In this document: one piece after another, positions 33,858 through 63,069 of the stretch
Layout: each line of letters opens with the position of its first letter
Numbering within the stretch: the first letter of the stretch is position 1
Program-made: the position numbers and the translations under genes
Origin: Pseudomonas azadiae
GTDB taxonomy: Bacteria > Pseudomonadota > Gammaproteobacteria > Pseudomonadales > Pseudomonadaceae
Assembly: GCF_019145355.1 (NCBI RefSeq)
Contig: NZ_JAHSTY010000002.1
Coordinates: forward strand, 2,108,001 to 2,172,000
Reading direction: 5' to 3'
Length of the DNA stretch: 64,000 nt
Notes under the pieces: generated by a model
Databases searched by the model: none
The model's input: the letters and a program-made list of their open reading frames with translations, nothing else
What the model was told of the DNA's origin: nothing

Positions 33858-35129
33858 ATGACCGAGCGCCGTACGTTCCTCAAGCAAGCCGCAGTATTTG
33901 CCGCCAGCCTGCCACTGGGCGCCGCCCTGCTACCGCAGGCACGTGCCGCCGCCCCCACCGATGACCCATGGACCGGCTTCAAACAGTTGTTCAACCAGGA
34001 CCCGGACTACCTGCACTTTTCCAACTTCCTGGTGGCTTCACACCCCAAGCCGGTACGCGAGGCCATTGAGCGCTACCGCGCGCAGATCGACCGCAACCCA
34101 GGGCTGGCCATGGACTGGGACCTGCAGGAAACCTGGAAGCGTGAAGGCCAGGTGCGCGAATGGGCCGGCCGCTACTTGAAGGCCGCCCCGGCGCAAATCG
34201 CTCTGACCGGCAGTACGTCCGAAGGCCTGGCGATGATCTATGGCGGGATCAAGGTGCGGCCCGACCAGGAAATCCTCACCAGCGTCCACGAGCATTACGC
34301 CACGCAGAACGTGCTGGACTATCGCGCACTCAAGGAAAGCACCCAGGTGCGCCGGATCAAGCTGTTCGAAAGCGCCAACCGCGTTTCCGCCGACGAGGTG
34401 CTGGGCAACCTCCAGCGCCACATTCGCCCCAACACCCGCGTGCTCGGCATGACCTGGGTGCAGTCCGGCAGCGGCGTCAAGCTGCCCATCGGCGAGATCG
34501 GCACGCTGGTGGACGAACACAACCGCAACCGTGACGACAAGGACCGCATCCTCTACGTGGTGGACGGCGTGCATGGATTCGGCGTGGAGAACCTCGACTT
34601 CCCGGGCATGCACTGCGACTTTTTCATCGCCGGCACCCACAAATGGATGTTCGGCCCGCGCGGCACCGGGCTGGTCTGCGCCCGCGACCCGCAAAACAGA
34701 TACGTGACACCGATGGTGCCGACCTTCTCCGAAGACAAGGACTTCGCCACCATCATGACGCCCGGCGGTTACCACGCCTTCGAGCATCGCTGGGCGGCGG
34801 ACGAGGCCTTCAAGCTGCACTTGCAACTGGGCAAGGCACAGGTGCAGGCGCGCATCCATGCGCTCAATGCCGAACTCAAAGACCAACTGTTGGCACAGCC
34901 GAACATCGAACTGGTCACCCCGCGCAGCGCCGAACTGTCCGCCGGTTTCACCTTCTTTCGGGTCAAGGGCCAGGAAAGCGATGCCGTGGCGGCCTACATG
35001 ATGAAAAACCGCGTGGTGATCGACGCGGTAGACCGTGATGTCGGCCCGGTCATCCGCACCGCGCCCGGATTGCTCAATTCATCCGATGAGATCCAGCGCT
35101 TCATGACCTTGCTGCGCCAGCGTGCGTAA
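33858..35129 (+). CDS. pvdN: PvdN, periplasmic PLP-dependent enzyme of pyoverdine side-chain modification
   Basis: 423 residues with a Tat signal (ERRTFLKQAAVFAASLPLGA). The fold type I aminotransferase/cysteine-desulfurase-like domain has the PLP lysine in DFFIAGTHKWMFGPRGTGL (near residue 261) and the aspartate in LYVVDGVHGFG. PvdN converts the chromophore-bound glutamate to succinamide in the periplasm. AGAAAG precedes ATG 33858, 19 bp after pvdM, so it is in the pvdMNO operon. Confidence 0.95.
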   Translation: MTERRTFLKQAAVFAASLPLGAALLPQARAAAPTDDPWTGFKQLFNQDPDYLHFSNFLVASHPKPVREAIERYRAQIDRNPGLAMDWDLQETWKREGQVREWAGRYLKAAPAQIALTGSTSEGLAMIYGGIKVRPDQEILTSVHEHYATQNVLDYRALKESTQVRRIKLFESANRVSADEVLGNLQRHIRPNTRVLGMTWVQSGSGVKLPIGEIGTLVDEHNRNRDDKDRILYVVDGVHGFGVENLDFPGMHCDFFIAGTHKWMFGPRGTGLVCARDPQNRYVTPMVPTFSEDKDFATIMTPGGYHAFEHRWAADEAFKLHLQLGKAQVQARIHALNAELKDQLLAQPNIELVTPRSAELSAGFTFFRVKGQESDAVAAYMMKNRVVIDAVDRDVGPVIRTAPGLLNSSDEIQRFMTLLRQRA

Positions 35130-35163
35130 TGCACACCTTTTCCATTTTGAATGAGAGGACCCC

Positions 35164-36024
35164 ATGAACAAACCCCTCACGGCATTGGCCCTGACAGCCC
35201 TGTGCGGCGCGTTACTGCCAAGCCTGGCCCAGGCCGCCGCGCCGCAACCCGGCAAAGTGTTCAAGGACTGCAAGGACTGCCCGGAAATGGTAGTGCTGCC
35301 CGCCGGCACCTTCACCATGGGCACGCCGGACGATGAAGTCGGCCGCGAGCCGGATGAAGGCCCGATGCACGAAGTGACCTTCGCCAAGCCGTTCGCCATG
35401 AGCCGTTTTCATGTCACTGCCGGTGAATGGGACAGCTATGTGCGCCAGACCGGCGTGAAGATCGCCGATGGCGACACCCGCCCCGGCCGCGAATGCATCG
35501 CCAGCAAGCCGCGCTACCCCCAGGGCCCGCGCCAGCCGGCGGTGTGCATGGACATGGACGACATCAAGCAGTACGTGGCCTGGCTGTCGAAAAAGACCGG
35601 CCACGCGTACCGCATGGTCAGCGAAGCCCAGCGTGAATACGCCGCGCGGGCCGGCTCTACCGGGCCGTTCCCGTTTCCGTTCGACGAGGGCAAGGGCTAC
35701 AGCATCGCCGGACACGCCAACACCTACGGCCCCGCGGATGGCTATAGCTACTCATCGCCAGTGGGCAGTTACCCGCCGAATGCCTTTGGCCTGTACGACA
35801 TGCATGGCAACGTCTACGAGCGGGTCGCCGATTGCGAACACGCCAGCTACATCGGCGCGCCCACCGACGGCAGTGCGTGGACGGAGGCCAATTGCGAGGG
35901 TTACATGATTCGTGGCAATGACTGGGGCGAAGCGCCGGTGTTCTCGCGCTCGGGCAACCGCAACACCATCTACCCGCAGACGCGCGGGGACTGGATCGGG
36001 TTCAGGGTTGCGCGCGATCTTTAA
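35164..36024 (+). CDS. pvdO: PvdO, periplasmic FGE-like oxidase of pyoverdine maturation
   Basis: 286 residues with a Sec signal (MNKPLTALALTALCGALLPSLAQA) and a formylglycine-generating-enzyme/sulfatase-modifying domain (VVLPAGTFTMGTPDDEVGREPDEGP, FGLYDMHGNVYERVADC, WIGFRVARDL). PvdO oxidises dihydropyoverdine to complete the chromophore. GAGAGG precedes ATG 35164, 34 bp after pvdN. It is last gene of pvdMNO; a composite palindromic repeat follows the stop. Confidence 0.95.
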   Translation: MNKPLTALALTALCGALLPSLAQAAAPQPGKVFKDCKDCPEMVVLPAGTFTMGTPDDEVGREPDEGPMHEVTFAKPFAMSRFHVTAGEWDSYVRQTGVKIADGDTRPGRECIASKPRYPQGPRQPAVCMDMDDIKQYVAWLSKKTGHAYRMVSEAQREYAARAGSTGPFPFPFDEGKGYSIAGHANTYGPADGYSYSSPVGSYPPNAFGLYDMHGNVYERVADCEHASYIGAPTDGSAWTEANCEGYMIRGNDWGEAPVFSRSGNRNTIYPQTRGDWIGFRVARDL

Positions 36025-36040
36025 GACGACACCGCTCAAT

Positions 36041-36346
36041 GTGGGAGCTGGCTTGCCTGCGATGGCCATAGGTATCTACACAACTCTCAACGACCGAAAA
36101 ATCTCCCTGTAGTGAGCGGGCTTGTCCCGCGCTGGGTGGCGAAGCCGCCCAAAACCAGGCGACCGGATTCTACCTGAAGCTCGGCGATGCCTTTATTGGG
36201 GCGGCTTCGCCACCCAGCGCGGGACAAGCCCGCTCACTACAAAGATGTGTAGATACCTATGCTGCGATAGCGGTCTGTCAGTCACATTTGGGTTGCTGAC
36301 CCACCGCCATCGCAGCGATACGGCGACCCGACAAGCCAGCTCCCAC
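36041..36346. repeat. Composite palindromic repeat, copy 5
   Basis: The left outer arm GTGGGAGCTGGCTTGCCTGCGATGGCCATAGG starts at 36041, the inner inverted repeat spans 36109-36240, and right-arm sequence ends at 36346 (CAAGCCAGCTCCCAC, with a small insertion near 36311-36330). It fills the gap between the convergent pvdO and pvdF genes (36025-36366); no other element is seen. Confidence 0.9.
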
Positions 36347-36366
36347 AGTTTTAAACCGTGCCCGCT

Positions 36367-37197
36367 TTAGGCATCTTGCCTGGCCAACAACGCCAACCCT
36401 TCATGCAACGCCGGGAACAGGCTGTTGTTGAAGTTGTTCCAGCGTAATTCAAGGATGGTGTCGTCCGGCGAGATCTCGGTCTTGAGCACGTCGTGGAACA
36501 CCTCGCCCGAATCAATCCCGTTGTCCACGTAATGGAAAGAGGCACCGGTCAGGTACAGCGGTTCCGACGGCTGGGTCGCCTTGGTCGCCCAATCCACCAC
36601 CGTTTGCCCCCGCGCACCGTACAACGCGTTCCAGGTCGCATAGGCGCCACGGCGCTCGTAAGGCGATTCGAGGCGGGTAATGCCCGGGTGGATGTTCATG
36701 ATGCGACGTGCAAACGGTGCACCGGGGCGCACCAGCTCGTCCAGGATCACCAGCAAACCGTCGAGCACCACGATATCGGCCTTCAATTCCACCAGCGTGT
36801 CGTGCAGGCGACGCTCGAAATCCTGCTTGCCGGCGATGTGTTGCGCGCTGCCCCGTGGCAGGCGCCGGTAGGTGGACGGCACGCTCAGCAGCAAATCATT
36901 GACCAGCCGCCCCTGCACCCGCAGGTCAGCCGGGTACAGCCACTGGCGGCCCGGCTTGTAGGCAAAACCGTAATCGCTGACCAACTGCTGGTCCCGCGGG
37001 TTCTGCTCGTCATCGTCGTATACCACGCCCACCAGGTTGTAGGCCTCGCCCAGCGGCGTGTCGTTCAACGCCCCCGCCAGGGATTCGAGCACCGACATCA
37101 TGTAGCGCTCGTGGTCCTTGTAGGCCACCGGCTGCCCGGCCTTGTCGGCCGCGGCATTGCGCAGCGACCACACGTACACCAGATTCTTTTTCGTCAT
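36367..37197 (-). CDS. pvdF: PvdF, N5-hydroxyornithine formyltransferase
   Basis: About 276 residues from MTKKNLVYVWSLRNAAADKAG. A formyltransferase-like Rossmann domain contains MNIHPGITRLESPYERRGAYATWNALYG (Asn and His of the active site) and a downstream acidic segment FHYVDNGIDSGEVF. PvdF formylates N5-hydroxyornithine made by PvdA, providing the hydroxamate ligand residue loaded by the NRPSs, so this pyoverdine contains formyl-hydroxyornithine. ATG 37197 is chosen because the sequence from there matches PvdF; the frame opens 10 codons earlier. A PvdS box lies 62 bp upstream. Confidence 0.95.
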   Translation of the reverse strand: MTKKNLVYVWSLRNAAADKAGQPVAYKDHERYMMSVLESLAGALNDTPLGEAYNLVGVVYDDDEQNPRDQQLVSDYGFAYKPGRQWLYPADLRVQGRLVNDLLLSVPSTYRRLPRGSAQHIAGKQDFERRLHDTLVELKADIVVLDGLLVILDELVRPGAPFARRIMNIHPGITRLESPYERRGAYATWNALYGARGQTVVDWATKATQPSEPLYLTGASFHYVDNGIDSGEVFHDVLKTEISPDDTILELRWNNFNNSLFPALHEGLALLARQDA

Positions 37198-37258
37198 TGT
37201 TTCGCTCTCGCTGGATAGATCAGGCACGCGCCGATACGCGTGCGCCTACACCACAAGA

Positions 37259-37282
37259 ACGAACCAGCCCCCGCGCAATTTA
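37259..37282 (-). promoter_or_regulatory. PvdS iron-starvation box of pvdF
   Basis: Minus strand TAAAT, 16 bases, CGT, placed 62-85 bp before pvdF. It is divergent from the pvdE box. Confidence 0.9.
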
Positions 37283-37313
37283 TCCGCCACCGTCACCGCC
37301 GGGCACGCGGCGC

Positions 37314-37337
37314 TAAATAGTCGCGCCAATCCTTCGT
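37314..37337 (+). promoter_or_regulatory. PvdS iron-starvation box of pvdE
   Basis: Plus strand TAAAT, 16 bases, CGT, ending 62 bp before the pvdE start at 37400. Confidence 0.9.
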
Positions 37338-37399
37338 TTGTCATGGGTAAGGGTCTGTGTGCCCAGCCCCCCTCTTTTTCATTATTCCGGGAAGTATTT

Positions 37400-39052
37400 A
37401 TGACCGACCCCAAGCGCGGCGCCTTCAAAGGCCTGCTCGCATTGCTCAGGCCCTTTCGCACCATCGTAAGCGTCTCCGTTGCCCTGGGCATGGCCGGTGG
37501 CCTGGCGATCACGTTGCTGCTGGCGACCATCAATAACGCCTTGCACTCCTCCACCGGGATGACGCAGGGGGTGATCCTGACGTTTGCAGCCTTGTGTGTG
37601 CTGGCGCTGACCAGTTCGATTGTGTCCGACATCGGCACCAACTACGTGGGGCAGCGGATCATTGCCGCCCTGCGCAAGGATCTTGGCGAAAAAGTGCTGT
37701 CGGCGCCCATCGAGCAGATCGAGCAATATCGCTCGCACCGGCTGATTCCGGTACTGACCCATGACGTCGACACCATCAGTGACTTTTCCTTCGCGTTCAC
37801 CCCGCTGGCCATCGCGACCACGGTGACGCTCGGCTGCCTGGGCTACCTGGCGTACCTGTCGGTGCCGATGTTCCTGATGATGGTCGTCGCCATCGTCATT
37901 GGCAGCAGTGTGCAGTTCATCGCCGGGCACAAGGGTATTCGCGGCTTCGACGAGGCCCGCGATCAGGAAGACGAGCTGCAGCGCTACTACTCGGCAATCG
38001 CTTCGGGCGCCAAGGAATTGCGCATCCACCGGCCGCGCCGCTACCGCATGAACACCCACCGCATCCAGGAAACCGCCGATCGTATCAGCGACATCCAGGT
38101 GCGCTCGGTGAACATCTATATCGTCGCCAAGACCTTCGGCTCGATGTTGTTCTTCGTGGTCATCGGCCTGGCCCTCGCCATGCAAGCCTACAACCCGAAC
38201 CCGGACCCTGCAGTGATCACCGGCTTCGTGCTGGTGCTGCTGTACATGAAAGGCCCGCTGGAACATGTGGTGGGTTACTTGCCCATCATCGGCAAGGCGC
38301 GCATTGCCTTTGCGCGCATTACCGAACTGTCCGAACGCTTCTCGTCCCCCGAGCCGCACCTGCTGATGGACGGCAGCGAAGCGCCAACACCCGTGGTGAA
38401 CAGCCTTGAGCTGCGCGGCGTCAGCTACAGCCCTCCCCCCGTGGAAGGCAGCGAGCCATTCCACCTGGGCCCGATCAACCTGAGCATCAAGCAAGGCGAT
38501 ATCGTGTTTATCGTCGGCGAAAACGGTTGCGGCAAGACCACCCTGATCAAACTGTTGCTGGGACTGTATCAACCCCAGGCCGGCGAAATCCGCCTCAACG
38601 GCGAAACCGTGACCGACCCGATGCGCGATGACTATCGCCAGTTGTTCACCACGGTGTTCGCCGATTACTACCTGTTCGATGACCTGGTCCAGGGCAGTGC
38701 CACCCAGTCCCTGGACAGCGCCGCTAAATACCTCGAGCGCCTGGAAATCGCGCACAAGGTCAGCGTCAAGAACGGCGTATTCAGCACCACCGACCTCTCC
38801 ACCGGCCAGCGCAAGCGCCTGGCACTGGTCAATGCCTGGCTCGAAGAACGCCCGGTGCTGGTGTTCGACGAATGGGCCGCCGACCAGGACCCGGCGTTTC
38901 GCCGGGTCTTCTACACAGAGCTGCTGCCGGACCTCAAGCGCCTGGGCAAGACCATCATCGTGATCAGCCACGACGACCGCTATTTCGACATCGCCGACCA
39001 ATTGGTGCGCCTGCGCGCCGGCAAGGTGGTGCATGAAATGGAGCCGGCGTGA
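37400..39052 (+). CDS. pvdE: PvdE, ABC exporter of the pyoverdine precursor
   Basis: 550 residues. The membrane half (about 1-300) has six predicted helices (VSVALGMAGGLAITLLLATI, FVVIGLALAMQAY). The ATPase half has Walker A GENGCGKTT, signature LSTGQRKRLAL and Walker B VLVFDEWAADQDP, in the cyclic-peptide exporter family (SyrD-like) with permease and ATPase fused. It exports acylated ferribactin from cytoplasm to periplasm. The start at 37400 (MTDPKRGAFKGLLALLRPF) follows GGGAAG; the open frame extends upstream across the promoter and is not coding there. Confidence 0.95.
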   Translation: MTDPKRGAFKGLLALLRPFRTIVSVSVALGMAGGLAITLLLATINNALHSSTGMTQGVILTFAALCVLALTSSIVSDIGTNYVGQRIIAALRKDLGEKVLSAPIEQIEQYRSHRLIPVLTHDVDTISDFSFAFTPLAIATTVTLGCLGYLAYLSVPMFLMMVVAIVIGSSVQFIAGHKGIRGFDEARDQEDELQRYYSAIASGAKELRIHRPRRYRMNTHRIQETADRISDIQVRSVNIYIVAKTFGSMLFFVVIGLALAMQAYNPNPDPAVITGFVLVLLYMKGPLEHVVGYLPIIGKARIAFARITELSERFSSPEPHLLMDGSEAPTPVVNSLELRGVSYSPPPVEGSEPFHLGPINLSIKQGDIVFIVGENGCGKTTLIKLLLGLYQPQAGEIRLNGETVTDPMRDDYRQLFTTVFADYYLFDDLVQGSATQSLDSAAKYLERLEIAHKVSVKNGVFSTTDLSTGQRKRLALVNAWLEERPVLVFDEWAADQDPAFRRVFYTELLPDLKRLGKTIIVISHDDRYFDIADQLVRLRAGKVVHEMEPA

Positions 39053-39093
39053 ATTTCTTTTCCGGTTTCTGCAGGTAGGAACGTCTCACTAGT

Positions 39094-39112
39094 GGGAATG
39101 AGAACCAGCCTC
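39094..39112 (+). promoter_or_regulatory. Possible Fur box before fpvA
   Basis: GGGAATGAGAACCAGCCTC matches 12 of 19 positions of the classical Fur box GATAATGATAATCATTATC, with the left half best conserved. It lies 49-67 bp before fpvA. No TAAAT-N16-CGT box is present between pvdE and fpvA. The call is tentative. Confidence 0.35.
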
Positions 39113-39160
39113 AACAAACACTTAGCATCTGCCCACTAAAACATAGAAGAGAAACCATCC

Positions 39161-41587
39161 ATGTCAGTACGTCTCGGTCTGAGCCCCCTGAGCAAAGCGC
39201 TATCGATGCGACGGGCCCTGAACTTCAACCTCAAGCCTTGCGCCCTTGCCCTTGCGGCGTCGTTGCCCGTGGCCGGTTATGCGCAAGCCCAAGAGATCGA
39301 GATCGACATACCTGCGCAGCCGTTGGCGACGGCGCTGCAGGCGTTCGGCCAGCAGACCAACCTGCAAGTGCTCTACAGTCCAACCGATGTGCAGGGCAAA
39401 ACCAGCACCGTCGTCAAAGGCAAGCAGGCGCCGAACCAGGCCATCGGTACCCTGCTCAAGGGCACGGGTATCAACTACACGCTGCAGGGCAACGCGGTGA
39501 CCATCAATGCGGTCGCGTCTTCAGGCCTGGAGCTGGGCGCCACGCAGGTCACCGCCAACCAACTGGGCACCGTGACGGAAGGCACCGGTTCGTATACCCC
39601 GGGCACCATCGCCACGGCAACGCGGCTGGTATTGACGCCACGGGAGACGCCGCAATCGATCTCGGTGGTGACGCGCCAGGTGATGGATGATTTCGGTCTC
39701 AAATCCATTGACGATGTGATGCGCCACACCCCGGGTATCACGGTGTCGACCTTTGATACCGAGCGTACCAACTACTATTCTCGCGGTTTTTCCATCGAGA
39801 ACTTCCAGTACGACGGCATTCCCACCCTGCGCAACGCCCAGTACTCGGCGGGCCAGACCATGACCGACATGGCGATCTATGACCGAGTCGAAGTACTCAA
39901 GGGCGCAACCGGCTTGCTTACCGGGGCCGGAGCGCCTGGCGGCACCATCAACCTGATTCGCAAGAAGCCGACCTCCGAATTCAAAAGCAGCATCGAACTG
40001 GGCGCCGGCTCCTGGGACAACTACCGTACACAAGTTGACGTCAGCGGCCCGTTGACCGAAACCGGCAACGTACGCGGTCGCGCGGTGGCGGCGTATCAGG
40101 ACAAAAAGTCGTTCCTCGACCACTATTCCCGCAAGACCGGGGTTTACTACGGCATTCTTGAAATCGACGTGACACCCGACACCCTGTTGACCCTGGGTGC
40201 GGACTATCAGGACAGCGACCCCAAAGGCTCGAGTTGGACTGGCACCCATACTATTTTTGATGCCGTCGGCAATAAACTCGACTTACCCCGCTCTTTCAAC
40301 AACGGTCCTCAGTGGGGCTCATGGCAGCAATACAGCAGGACTGTATTTGCTACCCTGGAGCATAACTTCGATAACGGCTGGGTCACCAAAGGCCAGTACA
40401 ACCACCAAGTCAACGGCTACGACGCGCCTCTGGGTTACATATCCCAGGACTCCGCCACGGCCAGCTCGATCTTCGCCAGCAAGTACACCGGCGAAACCAC
40501 CAGCGACAGCCTGGATGTCTACGCATCGGGGCCGTTCGACCTGTTTGGTCGCGAACATGAGCTGGTGATTGGCCAGTCGCTGTCGACTTCGCGATGGAAA
40601 GGCAAGGACTACCGCGGCAACGTCACCTACTTCAACAACTCCTATGATTTCTATAACTGGCATGGCGAAGCCATCGAGCCGCTGTGGGGTGCACCCTCCA
40701 AATTCAATGACGAGACCACTCGCCAGACCGGTACCTATATCACCGGACGCTTCAGCCTGACGGATGAGATGCATCTGTTGCTTGGCACTCGGATTGCCAA
40801 TTACCAGGTCACGGGTACCAGCGACAGCGAGGAAAGCGGCAAAGTCATCCCCTATGCGGGGCTGACGTATGACCTCAACGAAAACTTCACCGCCTATGCC
40901 AGTTACTCGACGATTTTCAAACCACAGACCGAGTATCGCGACAATACGCGCACGATGCTTGATCCCGATGAAGGCAAGAACTACGAGCTCGGCGTCAAAG
41001 GTGAGTTTTTTGAGGGTCGCTTGAACTCTAGCCTGGCCTATTTCGAAGTTCATGAGACCAATCGCCCAGTCACCGATTCTGCTTTTAACTCCCTTCCGAC
41101 CACTGATTTCACCGCTTACGTCGGCACAAAGAGCAAGACCAAAGGCTACGAAGCGGAAATCTCGGGCGAGCTTACCCCCGGCTGGCAGCTTCAGGCAGGC
41201 TACACCCACAAGATCGCACGCGATGATGACGGCAAGAAGGTCTCCACCTGGGAGCCGGAAGACCAAGTCAGCTTCTACACCACTTACAAACTCAAAGGAA
41301 ACCTGGACAAACTCACCGTCGGCGGTGGTGCACGCTGGCAGAGCGCGGGCTGGCAAACCGTCAGGAATTGGGGCTACCCCGGCGGCGGACGCTCTGAAAA
41401 ATTCACCCAGGAACCCTACTGGCTGGTTGACCTGATGACCCGTTACCAAGTGACCGAGAACCTGTCGGCTACTCTCAACGTCAACAACCTGTTCGACAAG
41501 CACTACTACACCAACATCGGTTTCTATGATTCCGCCTACCCTGGCGACCCACGCAACTTCATGGTCACCACCCGCTACGACTTCTGA
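39161..41587 (+). CDS. fpvA: FpvA, ferripyoverdine TonB-dependent receptor with signalling domain
   Basis: 808 residues. A signal peptide (ending about AGYAQAQ) is followed by an N-terminal STN signalling domain (about 45-115: IDIPAQPLATALQAFGQQTNLQVLYSPTDVQG, GTLLKGTGINYTLQGNAVTI), a plug (about 145-275: LTPRETPQSISVVTRQVMDD, DRVEVLKGATGLLTGAGAPGGTINLIRKKP) and a 22-strand barrel ending FMVTTRYDF. The STN domain is typical of transducers that contact an anti-sigma factor (FpvR, not in the window) to activate PvdS and FpvI. It sits between pvdE and the NRPSs, as in P. aeruginosa. Two strong terminators follow. Confidence 0.93.
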   Translation: MSVRLGLSPLSKALSMRRALNFNLKPCALALAASLPVAGYAQAQEIEIDIPAQPLATALQAFGQQTNLQVLYSPTDVQGKTSTVVKGKQAPNQAIGTLLKGTGINYTLQGNAVTINAVASSGLELGATQVTANQLGTVTEGTGSYTPGTIATATRLVLTPRETPQSISVVTRQVMDDFGLKSIDDVMRHTPGITVSTFDTERTNYYSRGFSIENFQYDGIPTLRNAQYSAGQTMTDMAIYDRVEVLKGATGLLTGAGAPGGTINLIRKKPTSEFKSSIELGAGSWDNYRTQVDVSGPLTETGNVRGRAVAAYQDKKSFLDHYSRKTGVYYGILEIDVTPDTLLTLGADYQDSDPKGSSWTGTHTIFDAVGNKLDLPRSFNNGPQWGSWQQYSRTVFATLEHNFDNGWVTKGQYNHQVNGYDAPLGYISQDSATASSIFASKYTGETTSDSLDVYASGPFDLFGREHELVIGQSLSTSRWKGKDYRGNVTYFNNSYDFYNWHGEAIEPLWGAPSKFNDETTRQTGTYITGRFSLTDEMHLLLGTRIANYQVTGTSDSEESGKVIPYAGLTYDLNENFTAYASYSTIFKPQTEYRDNTRTMLDPDEGKNYELGVKGEFFEGRLNSSLAYFEVHETNRPVTDSAFNSLPTTDFTAYVGTKSKTKGYEAEISGELTPGWQLQAGYTHKIARDDDGKKVSTWEPEDQVSFYTTYKLKGNLDKLTVGGGARWQSAGWQTVRNWGYPGGGRSEKFTQEPYWLVDLMTRYQVTENLSATLNVNNLFDKHYYTNIGFYDSAYPGDPRNFMVTTRYDF

Positions 41588-41599
41588 CCCGCAACACCC

Positions 41600-41634
41600 A
41601 AAGCCCCTGGTCGCCGCATGACCAGGGGCTTTTT
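41600..41634 (+). terminator. Intrinsic terminator of fpvA
   Basis: A 13-bp perfect stem AAAGCCCCTGGTC/GACCAGGGGCTTT with a seven-base loop and trailing T residues begins 13 bp after the fpvA stop. Confidence 0.93.
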
Positions 41635-41643
41635 CATGCCCAT

Positions 41644-41688
41644 AGCAAAACGCCCCTGATCCTTCTTGATGATCAGGGGCGTTTTGCT
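41644..41688. terminator. Bidirectional terminator between fpvA and pvdD
   Basis: A perfect 18-bp stem (AGCAAAACGCCCCTGATC and its inverse) with a nine-base loop lies 12 bp beyond the pvdD stop. It can end pvdD transcription on the minus strand and back up the fpvA terminator. Confidence 0.88.
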
Positions 41689-41699
41689 ACCTCAACCGC

Positions 41700-55274
<13,575 letters not shown>

Positions 55275-55284
55275 GCCACGCCCC

Positions 55285-63066
<7,782 letters not shown>

Positions 63067-63069
63067 GGT

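Noticed and set aside
37142..37399. N-terminal extension of PvdE upstream of 37400
   Set aside because: It would cross both PvdS boxes and part of pvdF; the family start is MTDPKRG at 37400 with a ribosome site.
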